Positions 1-12,764 of a stretch of 64,000 bases of DNA are shown here, one piece after another (position 1 is the first letter of the stretch; every line of letters begins with the position of its first letter). The stretch comes from Leptobrachium leishanense (Eukaryota > Chordata > Amphibia > Anura > Megophryidae). Both the position numbers and the translations under genes were made by a program. The stretch spans positions 330,764,619-330,828,618 of the forward strand of contig CM019066.1 in NCBI GenBank assembly GCA_009667805.1, read 5' to 3'. Under the pieces are notes generated by a model that saw only the letters and a program-made list of their open reading frames with translations, was not told where the DNA came from and ran no database searches.

Positions 1-108
1 CTGGGGGGCCTGAAATAGATGTCATCGCGCCAGTGCGATGACATTTATTAGTCCCGCCGGGGTCCCCGAGTGCCGGGCTGACATCCAAGATGGCAGCCAA
101 GTGGTTAA
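1..108 (+). mobile_element. Right end of TTAA element (family G)
   Basis: The sequence matches the right part of the fuller copy at 54165-55168: the same GACATC hairpin-like motifs, then the terminus AGCAGCCAAGTGGTTAA in that copy and TGGCAGCCAAGTGGTTAA here. TTAA ends fit the piggyBac-type target. The rest of the element lies outside the window. Confidence 0.6.
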
Positions 109-317
109 TATTACCAAAAGATAGGGAACATCCACAGTGCATTTAATTTAAGATCGGGAGGTGTATTGATATATTTATAACTGTAAAATACAGTCAACAT
201 GGAACATGTCACAACTGCAGATATTATATGCCCATCATGAAGTGGATATGTGACGTGTTTGGGGGTATCTTGGGCACAATAATTTAACAAACAATTTTAA
301 AGCAGCTTGTGAAACGT
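109..317. other. Unassigned AT-rich DNA
   Basis: No coding, repeat-terminus or RNA-gene signal was recognised between the TTAA element and the family-A element. Confidence 0.5.
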
Positions 318-320
318 ACA

Positions 321-1212
321 CAGGGTTATTCAAAGAGAATCGAAAAGTCACCGTATGTTCGGTGACTTTTCGTTCGCTTCAATTTTGCACAATTTGGTGA
401 TCCTATTTCGGCAACCCTGCGGTGTATTCAGCAAGCACCACAGGGTCCCCAAAGTGCAAGGAAAACCCGCTGCAAACCCGACGAACACTCACCACAAAAC
501 CTGCCGAACACTCATTAAAACCCCGCAAAACAGCTGGATTAACCCCACCGAACACGCCAGAGAAACCAGAGCAGCCGCCGATCATAGTGCAGAGCAGCCG
601 CCGGAAAAAGCCGACGCCGCAGACAAATGGAGTGAAAAAAAAAAACTGTTCGCTTGAATGTTTGAAAAGTGAAACGCTGTTTGCAAAGAAACTACTGAGT
701 GAAAATGTCTGAAATTTACATATTAGATCCAATGAATGATAATAAAAAGAGCTGTTACAAAAAAAAGAAAACGATAAAAAAAACGAAAAAAATCTCGCAA
801 AAAAATGCCTAAAATATCCTAAAAAATCTATAAATAATGAGACTTTATGCTGCAGAATATTATAATTAACAGTTTAATAGGTATTGAATTAAAACCGGAA
901 TAATTTTAACATTGAAGCCTATGGGATTCGCCTCAATAAATGTGCCGCATGAAACCACCAAACAGCAGGGAAATTCGGCAACTTTTCACTGCTGGTTTTT
1001 GTTCTCTGAATAGACAAAGCATTGCTTCACTATGGGGGTTTCAATGTCCTCGAACAGGCACCGAACAGGCACCGTATGTGCAGGGAATTCGCCAGGATTT
1101 GGCAAACTGCCTGCTCTCTGAATAGCCGAATGGCCAGGAAAGGTAACCGTACGCTGAATTTCACTGTTCGGTTACCTTTCGGCCACAATTCGGATCTCTT
1201 TGAATAACCCTG
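321..1212 (+). mobile_element. Harbinger-like MITE, family A copy 1
   Basis: The ends are perfect inverted repeats, CAGGGTTATTCAAAGAG and its complement, flanked by a 3-bp TSD, ACA (318-320 and 1213-1215). Each end carries its own hairpin: GAAAAGTCACC-type on the left and GGTAACCG-type on the right. The interior is AT-rich with no credible protein; the short ORFs on both strands are shadows of the hairpins. A 3-bp TSD suggests the PIF/Harbinger superfamily. That placement is inference, since no transposase is seen. Confidence 0.8.
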
Positions 1213-1215
1213 ACA

Positions 1216-1729
1216 GTCATGGGTGTTAAAAATATATTTTTTTCCCAAAATTAAGTTAATTGACGTCAGATCATGATCCAAAATGAGTTCTTGCTTTCCA
1301 TCCTTCAGCAGTCTACACGCCTCTAAGTGGAAGTAATCTTCCACTTCCTCCAAGTAATTTGCTTTTATTTAAAGTCTTAGCGCCTGATCCTTCTTTATTT
1401 AAAATAATAGAACCTGTTTCTACAATCTGTCTGGACCTCTGTTTTATGAATTGTTACTTTTTCTTTAAATTCAGCTCTGCTTTTGGAGTTAATAGCAATA
1501 TTGTTTTCTAAAAGCTGTAAAATTAAATTAGGAAATATCCGTTAGAAACATGACTTAATGCAGGTACTGTTCTAAAACAGTTGTCAACTTTCCAGGAAGA
1601 AGGTAAGCGCTAAGATTAAACCCCCTTCTGTACCCCTTCCAATTCTGAATGTCTCCATTTTTCCTATACCCCAAACAACAAAATCACCTTTTAACACATC
1701 TCTGTTGCTGCTGAAGATTGTGAAAGATG
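1216..1729. other. Unassigned DNA
   Basis: No ORF, repeat terminus or RNA gene was recognised. A short imperfect hairpin (GTGGAAGTAATCTTCCAC) lies near 1327. Confidence 0.4.
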
Positions 1730-2825
1730 TCATAAACACTTCATTGTCCTCACCATTTCTAAAACACTAGTGCTAGTGATCCTGGCGACCGATAAATCTC
1801 CTCTTGTCTTCCTCCGCCCCAATTCCTCTAGATTGTAATCTCATCTGTGCAGGGCCATTCTTGTTTTTGTTCCTATGTTTGTTTGTAATGTTGTTTCACT
1901 CCCCATTGCTTATTATAAAGGTAGCTGGAACTGTTAGCGCTATCTAAATCAGTGGTTCTCAACCTGTGGACCCTCAGAACCCAAAAGAGTCCTTGGTCAT
2001 TAAGTCATGACCCAAACATAATTGACTTTCTGAAACATAATTCATTTCACAAAACGTGTGCAACATTCTACAATGTATGCCCTTTTTAAACAATTGTGTA
2101 AACAAACAGGGATTCTTTCCAAAATAGATAGTGCAATAATCACAGCACTAGTGAAAACGAAAGCGCTGTTGAGGAAAGAACCCAATAAAATAAACTGTAG
2201 ATGAAACATATGAAATTAATTAGAACTTATGGAAAAACTGGGGAAGCTTCTTGTTCTTAAGTGTCTCAAAGTCTGAGGTGATGGCAGACAAAGCAACTCT
2301 AATTTAAATCACTACTGAATGAATAATAAAATATTATAAGAAAAACTTAAACTCACCTGCTCCACGCTCCCCCGCCGTCCGTCTCTGGCACTGCATGCAT
2401 TATTTCTTCACAGCAGTGGCAGCCTGCCCTCCTTAAACCTTCGCAATTTGCAATAAGCTGAATGTTACGCTAATCACGTAAACTCAAGCTGGCCAAGAGA
2501 ATAAGACTGCAGCGTATGACTGGCACTGCCTACTTCCTGAACCTACGCTCTTCAGTGCCTCAGAGAGGCACTGAGAGCAATGGAATAGCTTGGGCCAATG
2601 GGAAAGCACCATTGGTGAGGGAGGCAGAGGTGGTGTGGCTACCTCTGCCTCCCTCGCCTTGGACCTGCTGCTGCAGGTAAGATGCATCAGCAGGTCCCAG
2701 ACATGAGAGGCCTGGGGGAACTTGCCCCGTGACCCAGTTTGCCCCTGGTCGCGACCCACTTTTTGGTCGCGACCCACTACTTGAGAAACACTGATCTAAA
2801 TGATGATAATAATAATAATACTTAA
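1730..2825 (+). mobile_element. L2/CR1-type LINE 3' end, split by a hAT MITE
   Basis: The segment 1790-1941 resembles the conserved L2-type 3' UTR: a TAGATTGTAA motif, then a TATAAAGG... GTTAGCGCTATCTAAA tail. It resumes at 2802 with a GATAATAATAAT microsatellite tail typical of these LINE ends. Removing the insert 1950-2793 plus one 8-bp TSD rejoins the tail cleanly. The same 3' end occurs at 53510-53722 and, reversed, near 47930. No coding part remains here. Confidence 0.65.
1950..2793. mobile_element. hAT (Charlie-like) MITE with 8-bp TSD
   Basis: It starts CAGTGGTTCTCAACCTGTGG and ends CTTGAGAAACACTG, an imperfect inverted repeat. An identical 8-bp duplication, ATCTAAAT, sits at 1942-1949 and 2794-2801. 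Terminal CAGTGGTTCTCAACC and GGTCGCGACCC motifs are known from hAT-Charlie-type elements. No transposase ORF is present, so it is non-autonomous. It lies inside an L2-type tail. Confidence 0.85.
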
Positions 2826-2976
2826 TATCTTCCATTCCATTTATTAGCTTTGCTGCCTGCCTCTGCGCTTTTTCCTTTCTCGTATATATATCTTAAACTG
2901 GTGCTCAAGCAGGTTCTCCTCCTCTCCTGATGTTACATAACCCGCTTGTGCTTTTTTCAGGGGGACCTGGGTGCCT

Positions 2977-3099
2977 GGGTAATTGCAGGCAATTCGGCAA
3001 AATTTGGTGAACTGCCTGCTTTCTGAATAGCCGAATGGCCTTGCCTGTATGGGGAAATTCCCTGTTTGGGGCCAGATCGGCTGTCTCTGAATAACCCTG
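2977..3099 (+). mobile_element. Family-A fragment (right end only)
   Basis: The tract GCAATTCGGCAAAATTTGG...CTCTGAATAACCCTG matches the right subterminal region of family-A copies such as 1100-1212. The left half is missing, so it is a truncated relic. The flanks 2826-2976 and 3100-3404 show nothing recognisable. Confidence 0.6.
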
Positions 3100-3404
3100 C
3101 ATGTTGTGGACCACTGCTCGTACTGCATTTACATCTTCGTGACTACCTAACCTCAACCAGACTTGTAGAGGGTCCATTTTTGTGTGTGAAGGAGTTGAGG
3201 TGCAGTGATGTCTCAGTCTCAGTGCTGACTTTTTTTGCTATAGCTTGTTGTCAATAAAGTTAGTAGTAAAAAAACAGGAAGGTGCAATACAAACAGCACA
3301 TGAAGCTGAAGCCATGTTTTAAAGGAAACTTATAGCTGTGCTCGCTTTATTTTTGTAGTGTTTCAAGCATATTTGCAATAAAAAAGTAAGGGAATAAAAA
3401 TAGA

Positions 3405-4375
3405 CCAGGCACTCCATTCTAGATGTGGCAATTTATTAGATATTCACAATGACAGACAACGTCTCTGCTGGACTAGCAGCGTTTATGAAGCCTGACTTTA
3501 TCAGGGCTGCTAGTCCAGCCAAAACTATAGGGTCTATTCACAAAGCACAGAAATTGCATGTAATTTTGGTGCTTTTTGTTTCGTTGCAATTAGCAGCATT
3601 TCGATGATTCAATTTCACCGAAAAATAGGGTGAATTTTCTATTGTGAATTCACTGTATTTTGATGAATTTGGAGTCGTCAAAGCAGTTATCGCACGTCGG
3701 CTAAAACCTCTGAATTGCAATTATAACCGCCGATTTGAGTTGAATTGGCATGGGCGATATCTCCTATTTTCCTAATAGGTATATAAATAAGTAAAAAATA
3801 ATGTAGAAATGTGTCTCAATAATAAAAAAGTCCTTTTAAAAATTTATGAAAAGGTCTGTTACAAAATAAAATGTTTTTTAGAAAACAAAAATGGCATCTA
3901 TAAAAATACAAAAAAGTGTTACAAAAAATACTAATAAATAAAGAGGGTTTTTGCTGAAATCAAAAGAATAAACAGTCTTTAAAAAATGATTTTAACAAAG
4001 ATACAATATTTTTTACATTGAATCCTATGAGCTTCGCTTGTTTAAACCTGTCAAACTGATACACCATAAATCAGGGCATTTCGCTGGAATTTTGGTGCAA
4101 TTCGGCGTTCTGTGAATCGAAGACACAATAGTCTTCTATGGGGCAATTTCGGTGCTGCTGGATTGCAGCAAATTCCACCAAATTTTGCGGTCAATTCGCC
4201 AGTATTTGGGAAGTTGACACCTTAGTGAATACATGAATTGGCTCAAAATTACCCATAACGGTGAAATTTATCGCTTGAGTTCAATTCAGGGCCAATTTGG
4301 AGGTTAGTGAATAACCTCTTTTGTCTGCTCTTGTGAAAATCCAATTAATTTCTATATTGGGCATAGAGTGCCTGG
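3405..4375. mobile_element. Old cassette-type repeat split by a degenerate A-like MITE
   Basis: The left part (3405-3527) has ACCAGGCACTCCA and a decayed AACG...TTTATCAGGGCT motif. The right part (4326-4375) has the complementary GAGTGCCTGGTCT. Between them (about 3528-4325) lies an AT-rich element with ends GGGTCTATTCAC and GTGAATAACCTC, resembling a diverged family-A relative. The TSD is no longer clear. Confidence 0.45.
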
Positions 4376-4984
4376 TCTCCTTTATGTTTTCTTCTGATGC
4401 AGTTTGAAGTTGGCCACACGGGAACCTGTAAGCGTCCACCCTGGTTACAACTACCATGCATTACATTTGGTTCATTGAGTGAATTGCCTTTCCTTGTTTT
4501 TAACTTGCTATTAAAATGATAAATTCTGTACAGCCTAAATAATATAAGATATTATCAATTCACCTTTTTTATTTGGTGCTATCTGATTTTCTGATTTTTA
4601 GCACAGGTATGAACATAATGTAAATAACGTCGGAAGCGAGATCTCTTTTTTTTTAGAATTTAATATATGAATTCCAGATGTGAAAGGGAACATCAAAGCA
4701 CGCTTGTGTGTTTCACATTATAAAGGAGAAATTCTCTTACCTGTTTTTTCCAGCTGTGAGTCAGTAAATATTAGCCTGTAATATCAAACAATATGACGTC
4801 AGCTGAGCCGTGATTGAACCACTCTAAGACAACTATTTTATTCCGCGGCAAGAAAACGACACAATAATTATTTTTGTTTGCAAATCTCCTGTCCCGAAAG
4901 CAAGATCCCTGCATTTGTGGAATAGATTAAGAAATATTTGTCATGCTATGTTTTCACTGCCCTAACACAAGCAGATACAAAAGA
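4376..4984. other. Unassigned AT-rich DNA
   Basis: No gene, terminal repeat or RNA gene was recognised. Confidence 0.4.
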
Positions 4985-5142
4985 GATGAAGGTGGAGGCA
5001 CTCCACTTAGTCTTCAGCAAATGAAGTCTTCATTGGGAAGTCAGCGACGTTTCAGCCATCAGCTGGTCTTTCTCAAGCACTCAAGGGCCTGCTGGTGACC
5101 GAAATGAAGCTGGCCCCCTATGTGGAGTGCCTGGACATTTTT
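4985..5142. repeat. Cassette-type dispersed repeat
   Basis: It contains GGAGGCACTCCAC, then GCGACGTTTCAGCC followed by a TCTTTCTCAAG tract, and ends GGAGTGCCTGG. This is the GTTTCR...TTCWTCAG arrangement found dispersed across the window (23822-24232 is the clearest copy). No protein is encoded. Confidence 0.5.
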
Positions 5143-6904
5143 TACTTTGTATGTAGCTGGGAGACTGGGCATGTTCTGGGTCTCATGAGCACCCACTGGA
5201 GGGGCTATATTGGTTCACTTCTACTAGGAGTGTAGTCCTCTTCTCTACTGCTACCTATTATCACAAAAACTTTAAAATGTTCAGAGACATTAAGGCTTGA
5301 AACCTTTTTGAAGCTATTTATATATACGGTATATATATATATATATTTACCTACAGATGTTGATGGAACAATGAGCTTAAAATACTGGTTACTTCACTTT
5401 TCTTTGCTGAAAAACAAGTTGCCATTGCTGTAAGCAAATAAATATACATTACATTATTCAACATATTTAAAGTGTCTAACTACAAGCATAATGGTAATGG
5501 AGCCCCAAAAAAGCCTCCGTCTTGTGATGGGTTCCACCTTCAGACCTGGGCATCACCGGACCAGCAACTCATGTAGATTGATCCGCCCCAAACGAGAACA
5601 AAGCAGAGCCCCAGCTCGGCGCGCTTGTCCAGTGACTTTTTCAAGAGCTTTCTAAGTCATGATGGCTTGGGTACATAAGTTGCTTATTGTATAAAGAATT
5701 CTAAAAGAAGCAGAGAGACATTGAAATGATTGACAGAGGGGTGAGGTATGAGAGATACGAAATGTGAGATAACTGAGTCTAACAGAGACGCTTGTTATTG
5801 ACTGTAGAGGAATTATCTAGTATTGTTTATTGGAAAACGCAAAGTTGAGGAGAAACGGATACAAAAACTGGAGTGGCTATATATTGGCTTGTGCTTGCAT
5901 TCATAAGGTTTAAAAAAAATCCTCCACCTGGTATTATTTTAATTATGAATCATTGTAGGTTAGTAACCTCATAACTGCCTGGCTTTGCTATTCCACGCAT
6001 ATTCCACTCAGATTACTAAAGAGGCTGGCAAAAACACCAACATCTGAAGAGTTTCCATAAACTAATTTAATGTTTTATAAGCATATCATTTAAATGTAGT
6101 GTTTATGTTGCGTGTTTAGTAGCAAACATTTGAAATAACTAGTACAATTAAGGCCTCCTCAGGGGCAACTCTATTGTAGAGAAGCCAGAAAAAACACACA
6201 CAAAAACAAACCATATGAAATGGTAACACCGAGGAGAAACTCCGCATCTTGTGTGTGTTTCCATTCTGGTCTCATAATATAAAGTTTAGCTCACAGTGGA
6301 AGCCAATACCATGGGTATGTCAGGTATGTCTCCTCTGCAGAAGAGATACAGAAACCCATGGTGATCAATCATTGTAGCCTTCACTGGGCTCATCAGGGAG
6401 GTGTGGGTGATACTCTGTATGCTCTCACCTTTCACCTTTAAAATGTGATAATAAGAATTCCTGCATTGAGCGAGCATCTCAAGGCTCTCACAATTATTAT
6501 ATTTCACATAATGTCTACATTCATCTAAAATTTAGTGCATTTTTGGTCACAATTTGGCCATTGTTTGGTTCGGGATAAGCCCTGACAAAAATACTATTCA
6601 ATTCCCGGGATTTGCGATTATGGTTTTAAATGAAAATTTTTGTTTCAACGATTCCATTCGAGTTACTCATTAAATCGAGTTCGAAAAAAACATCAAGTGC
6701 AGAAAGCTTTTCGATAAATGGCTCTTTGTGCAGGGAAACATAGAAAATCACACTCAAACCCTAATTTTTTATTGTTATTGTGGGTTTAACACTAAAAACC
6801 TTACCTTAATCCTTGAAACGAATTACACTAATCCTAAAGATAACTTTAATAATAAAGGCAAACCCAACCCTAAAAGCCATGGACACCGGGGGTTACTTTC
6901 ACAG
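5143..6904. other. Unassigned DNA with a TA microsatellite
   Basis: A (TA)n tract occurs at about 5322-5346. Otherwise no ORF of note, terminal repeat or RNA gene was recognised. The segment 6530-6900 is AT-rich and may belong to an old unclassified repeat. Confidence 0.4.
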
Positions 6905-7741
6905 TTAAGGGGTTATTCAAAGAACACCAAATTGGCCACGAAATTGCACCGAACAGTGAATTTCCCCGTACAGTGCAATTTCGTGGCCATTCGGCTATTC
7001 AAAAAGCTGGCAATTCGCCAAATATTGGAGAATTGCCAGCAAAATACGGTGTCCTTCGTCGGCCGTGAAATCCCCATAGAGAAGTAATGGTTAATCTATT
7101 CAGAGAACACCGAACAGCAGTGAAATGCCCTGATTTTTTTTTTTTTTTAAATAAAGTATTTCTACATCGAGATTTCACTTGTTTTCAAGTATGTCCTGGG
7201 TGGAGAGTATGTACCATCAGGCGTCTTGCCCGAGGACACTAAGGCTGGGTTCACACCTAAGCATTTTTTGACGTGTGCAATACGCACATTTTTTGATGCG
7301 CGTATCGCGCAAACGTAAAAGACGCGCAAACGCGCATTGCAGCACATTCATGGCCATAGACTGCAGTGTGAACGCGCTGCAATATGCTCCAAAGAAGCTC
7401 CTGTACTTCTTTGGGCATAGTACGTTTTTTTTTAAAATTTAAATTTTTTATTAAATGAAGTCAAATGGGGGGTACAGAAAAAAAGATAGAGGAGGGGAGG
7501 CAGACGTTCTTGATAATACAATATAGAACTGAGGAGGGGAGGAAGGTAAGAAGAAAAAAAAAAAAAAAAGGGGGGAGAGGGGGGAACATCACCATCACAT
7601 ATATATTAACAACCATTGCATACAATTTACATACAGAGTACTGACTCACGAAATCTTAGGCCTTAGCTCGCATAGTAGCAAAGTCACCCATCATCCTATG
7701 TTATATTCTCACCTTCCCTGTCAGTGGGCCTGCTTTCCCCT

Positions 7742-8522
7742 CTAGGTACACAGAGATCTCTGTTTCACAAGATATATGTCCCACAATTCCCATGGATCTT
7801 GTTTAGGAGGGGTCACAGGGAGAAACTCTACAGCCATCCTGTCATAGTTCCTATCTCTTGTCATGTATGTCTTAATGAGCCCCATAGAGGGGACCGTATC
7901 TGATTTCCATCTCTGTGCTATCAGCAGTAATGCGGTGGACATAATATGAAAAGTCATTCTGATCTGTTGTCTAGTTAACTTGGGGCCCCCCAATCCCAGC
8001 AATACGAATCCAGGATCCATAGGTAGAGGGGTGCCCACCACTGTTGTAGCAAACTCCACAACCAGAGTCCAAAAAGGAATTAGTAACGGACAGTGCCACC
8101 AAATGTGTATGTAAGTACCTGTCTGTGACCCACATCGCCAACACGCTGGAGATGAGGATGGAGCAAATTTAGACGTTTTATCCGGCGTCCAGTACCATCG
8201 GTAAAGGACCTTCCTACTTGTTTCAAGAAGCGTCACATTTCTAGACACCCCCACATCTCTACGGAACACAGCTGCCCACATTTCTGGCTCAATGGAGCGT
8301 TCCAAATCTTTTTCCCACACAGTATGATATCGCCACAAGGGTAACTCCTTGTCCGTCATAATTGCGTTGAGGCCGATTGAGATTAGGCCCTTTGGTAACA
8401 TCTGGGATACACCTAGGGATTCAATCAATGTCAAGGCCGGTTTATGACTCGAGTAAAAGGCTGTGAAACCCTGAGTCCTCAAGTATGAGTGCAATTGACA
8501 GTAGGATAGGAAATAAGTGTCA
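7742..8522 (-). pseudogene. L1-A ORF2, C-terminal part
   Basis: This is the ORF2 remainder beyond the inserted TTAA element. It shows the cysteine-rich C-terminal motif CWRCGSQTGTYIHIWWHC (C-x2-C-x8-H-x4-C), a region needed for retrotransposition in L1s, preceded by the WEKDLE segment. It ends with its own stop at 7742 and is followed by the 3' UTR (7741-7450), which includes a purine-rich run on the plus strand near 7553-7585. It is in a different segment from the RT part and cannot be translated with it. Confidence 0.8.
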
Positions 8523-9752
8523 TTAACCCCTTAGTGACCGGGCGGTTTTACACAAATCCGTCTTTTAGTGACCGCTGCTGTTTTTACCTTTCTGCGCTGT
8601 TAGTGTTTAGGTCAAATTTTCCTCTTACTCGTTTATTTGACCCACACATATTATACACCCTTTTTCCCGCCATTAAATGGACTTTCTAGAAATACCATTA
8701 TTTCCATCATATCGAATAATTTACTATAAAAATAAATATGAAATATGAGGAAAAAAATGGTAAAAACACACTTTTTCGTAATTTAATCCCCAAAATCTAC
8801 AACCACCCAAAAAGACCCCAGCTAAATAGGTTCAAAATTTTGTCCCGAGACTAGAAATACCCAATTTTTACATGCGTTCGCTTTTTAACCCCTTCACTGC
8901 TGAGACAGTTCACCTATGTGCGCTGCGCTCATTCTGACCATTTTGTGCTAATTATTTTTAGATGACGGCCTAGGTCCTATTTAATTAAACGCCCCCCAGA
9001 CAAAAAAAACTTTAAAAAAAAAACATTTTTTTATTTAATTTAACTTTGTTTTTATTTAAAAAATTTTTTAATTTTTTTTTTAAACCAAACCTGGTCATGT
9101 GTGGTATCATTTGAAAGGCCATAATCAGGCCTTTCAAATGATCTCAAATATGACCATCTAGCTGCCATGGATCGGGAGATAAGGGATCCTTAAGATCCCC
9201 TTATCTCTACATGGCAGCTAGATGGTTAACTGGCCCACTGACATCCTCACACATATGGTGAGGTTGTCAGTGGGTGGGGTGGGGACCTGGAGGCTTGGCT
9301 GACATTCAAGATGTCAGCCCCCCTCCAGGTTTGAATCGCGTTTTGGCGCCAATTGGCGCCGCAACGTGATCCGGCGGCGAAACTGTTAATGCCATACATC
9401 GCTGGAAAGGGGAGGCTCTCCCCTCTCCAGCAGTGCAAACGGCATCTCCCTAGCTTCAATGGTTGGGGAGATAAAGGGCTCCGAAGGAGCCCCCCTCCCC
9501 TCCATTGAAATGCATGGGGACGCCTGCTGATGACGTCACCACGCAGCGTGGCGACGTCATCAGCCTCGCCTGCCCATGTAAATCACATGGGCAGGCTTCC
9601 TCCCTGCCAGATCGCCGTGGGAACCAGCGAGGGAGGTGAGTATCGGGCGGGAGGGGGATTAGGCGCCGCTGACGTACCCTGTACGTCCGCGGGTCTAAGG
9701 GAGACCCGAGGACAGGACGTACAGGGTACGTCAGCGGCCCTTAAGGGGTTAA
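8523..9752 (-). mobile_element. TTAA (piggyBac-type) element H1 inside L1-A ORF2
   Basis: The termini are TTAACCCCTTAGTGACC on the left and the complement of TTAACCCCTTAAGGGCC on the right. The TTAA target is duplicated (8523-8526 and 9749-9752), and excision joins the two ORF2 parts. It contains palindromic blocks such as ACGTACCCTGTACGTC and a second TTAACC-ended block (8887-9230) that looks like a nested family-G core. No transposase is present. Family H2 at 28173-29183 is the same type in the other orientation. Confidence 0.75.
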
Positions 9753-10055
9753 GGTGAAATTTCGATTGCACCGACGAAAAATCCAGTACCCCACATTTAT
9801 CTGTTAATTGACATAGATTGATAACCCCTTTCGCCGCCCAACGTCGCGCATTAAAATGTGGAAGGATATATGAAACATCTTCAGTGGTGCCGCTCTCGAT
9901 ATGGGACCCGTCCCCGATATATGCAGGAACATACTGTCCCATATTCTCAGGGAGAGTTTCGTCGTATTAAACAGAGAAGAAAACATCCCTCTCGGTCTAT
10001 TCGTAGGAGGAACCCATAACAACACCCTTAAGTCATGAGGGTTCAGAGCGATGGC
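9753..10055 (-). pseudogene. L1-A ORF2, post-stop fragment
   Basis: After the amber codon the minus strand still reads L1-like protein (PHDLRVLLWVPPTN..., then a shifted frame RRWAAKGVINLCQLTDK). It has at least one frameshift and stops just before the TTAA element. This shows the stop is secondary decay, not the natural end. Confidence 0.65.
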
Positions 10056-12764
10056 CTACATAACTGCCCATTGGGGGTGGGAAGCATAACCCAGGCATAC
10101 TATCATCGCTGCCACATGGACAGCACGGCTGTATTTCACAAAATCTGGTATACCCAATCCACCCCATTCAATCCGGCGTGAAAAAATAGGAAATTTAATT
10201 CTGGGGCGCCGATAGTTCCATATAAAGGAATTAACCGCTCTCTGCAGAGAAGAAAAATACATTCGGGGGATAAAAATAGGTAGGGCTCGAAAAACATACA
10301 AAATTTTCGGGAGTATCGTCATTTTCACCGCCGCTATGCGACCAAACCACGATAGGCGTCGTGGTTGCCAAGTCCGCAGTAAGGTTTTAATTTCTATTAA
10401 CAGTTTCCCATAATTGACATCGAATAAGATATGAGGCGAGAGAGTGAGCTTGATTCCTAAATACGAGAGAAATTTAGTTCTCCAATCAAATGAAAATTCC
10501 TGCTTTAGTGCAGTCAGAACGTCGTCAGGTATGTTCGCCAGCAACGCTTGAGTCTTAGAGAAATTAACCTTATGATATGATAATTTGCCATATTCAGTCA
10601 ATATTTGATTAAGTGCCTCTAAGGAAGATTTAGGGGACGTTAATGTAAGGAGAATGTCGTCAGCAAAAAGATTTAGTTTGTGTGTTTGTGGACCCACCTC
10701 AATACCCCGTACGTCACTGGACTGCCTGATCATTTGAGCAAGAGGCTCTAAAACTAGCGCGTACAGTAGCGGGGATAACGGGCAGCCCTGTCGTGTACCA
10801 TTCGTGATAGGGAATGCTTGAGAATGAAAGCCCGCAAATCGTACCGTGGCAGTCAGAGAAGTATAAACCGAGAAAACCCCCTTGACAAACTCAGGTGGGA
10901 TAGAAAATTTGGCCATCACCTCCGACATAAAGCCCCAATGTACTCGGTCGAACGCCTTTTCCGCGTCTAAAGATAATATTAGGCCAGGCGTAGAGGACGA
11001 TGTAAGCACTTGAATGAGATTGAGTAGTCGACGAGTATTGTCCGGTACTTGATGGCCGGGAATAAATCCGACCTGATCCAAACCAATCAAACTCGTGATA
11101 GTCAATGCCAAGCGATTTGCCAGAATCTTAGTATAAATTTTATGGTCTACATTTATCAAGGATATGGGTCTAAAGTTTTGACACAGAGTAGGAGGTTTAC
11201 CTAATTTGGGTAGGGTGACTATGGCGACATCAAGTAGGTCAGAAGGGAGGTTTCCACTATCTATGGCTGAGGTAAACAAGCCATGGATATGGGGAAGTAG
11301 CACTTGGTGAAACGTTTTATAGTAACAGGATGTGAACCCGTCTGGGCCTGGAGCCTTGCCTTTAGGTAATGATTTAATCACCGCCGTAATTTCCTCACAT
11401 GTTATCGGAGAGGCCAAAGATGTACGTTGTACCTGAGATAGAGTAGGTAAGTTTATTTTATCTAAATAGCCGCGTATGTCCGATAACGATGGGCCAGTGT
11501 CTGTGGTCCCGTCTCCTAGATTATAGAGAGCCCGATAATAATTCGCAAATTCGTTCGCTATATCTTGGGGTTTATAAATCCTTTCACCTCGGCTATTTAA
11601 CAAAAAGGAAGTTCTAGTTGATTGCTGAAGAGTACGTAGTCGGAGCGCTAACGAGTGTCCCACCTTATTTGCGGTTGAATATCTGTTTGCTCTAAGGCGT
11701 TGTAATGCATAAAAGTGTTTTGTACTGTCTAGTTCTGTCAGGTCCGCGCCTGCTTTAGCCAGTTCCCGAGCCGTAAGTGGATCTGGGTGTGTTTGGGTAG
11801 CTTTGGTCAGAGCGTCTATACGGGTCAGTAAATCCAATCTATCCGATATATATTGTCTCTTCCTAATAGATGCCCATCTAATGCACACCCCTCTCATAAC
11901 CGCCTTGTGAGCTCTCCAGAGAATAGTTGGATCCGATGAAGAATCTTTGTTCTCTGAGAAGTAATTGGCAAGTGTGGACTGCAATTCCGACATTATCTCT
12001 GGATCGCTCAGAAGAGTGTCATTGAGGTGCCAAGGAGGCCTGCTAAACACCTGGAAGTCATCTGCTAGTGTCAAGAATACTGGGGCATGATCTGACAATG
12101 TAAAGCTAGAGATGTCGCAGCCTCGAACAGAAGGCAGCAAAGAGCCCCGTATACAAAAAAAGTCTATTCTGGAGTATGAATTATGAGGTGGGGAAAATAA
12201 AGTATATCCTTTTTCTCCTGGATGAAAAACCCTCCATCCATCATATAAATTAAAATGAGACAAAAGTTCCGCTAATTCTCTACCTTGTTTTCTAATGTGT
12301 GCGTATGTTGAGGCTGACCTATCTAGAATCGGATCTGGACATGCATTAAAATCACCCATCACAATCACCTCGCCAGTTGACACTGTTAACATTTTAAGCA
12401 ATACATGTTTAAGAAACGATATTTGGGATGAGTTAGGACTACAGACATTGCATATAGTGAACAATTTCTGATTTATCGTGCACACTAAAATAAGGTAGCG
12501 GCCCTTCCGATCACTGAGTTTTCTGTGATGTTGAAAAGTCACCCTATCATGTAGTAGGATGGATACCCCTCTAGACTTGGTGGGGCTCGTAGCATGAAAT
12601 TGCGTAGTAAAACGAGGCACCTGTAACAACGGGTGAGACAATCTACGAAAGTGTGTCTCCTGTAGACAAACCAAGTCGGGGTCTCCCCTTTTTATCTCTG
12701 AATATAAGGCATGTCTTTTAAACGGAGCATTTAAGCCCCTAACATTGAAGGACATAAGTTTCAT
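10056..12764 (-). pseudogene. L1-A ORF2: endonuclease and reverse transcriptase
   Basis: ORF2p nicks DNA and reverse-transcribes L1 RNA at the nick. The ATG at 12764 (MKLMSFNVRGLN) is the natural start; the frame is also open upstream without an ATG. Visible features in order: an APE-type endonuclease with LVCLQETHF, GDFNA and LSDHAP motifs; an RT with SLDAEKAFDRVHW, NGTRQGCPLSPLLY and FADDILLTL; then the thumb region. An amber stop follows WAVM near 10053. The same frame continues to about 9804, and a shifted frame carries on to the TTAA element at 9752. Roughly 900 codons survive in this part. Confidence 0.88.
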
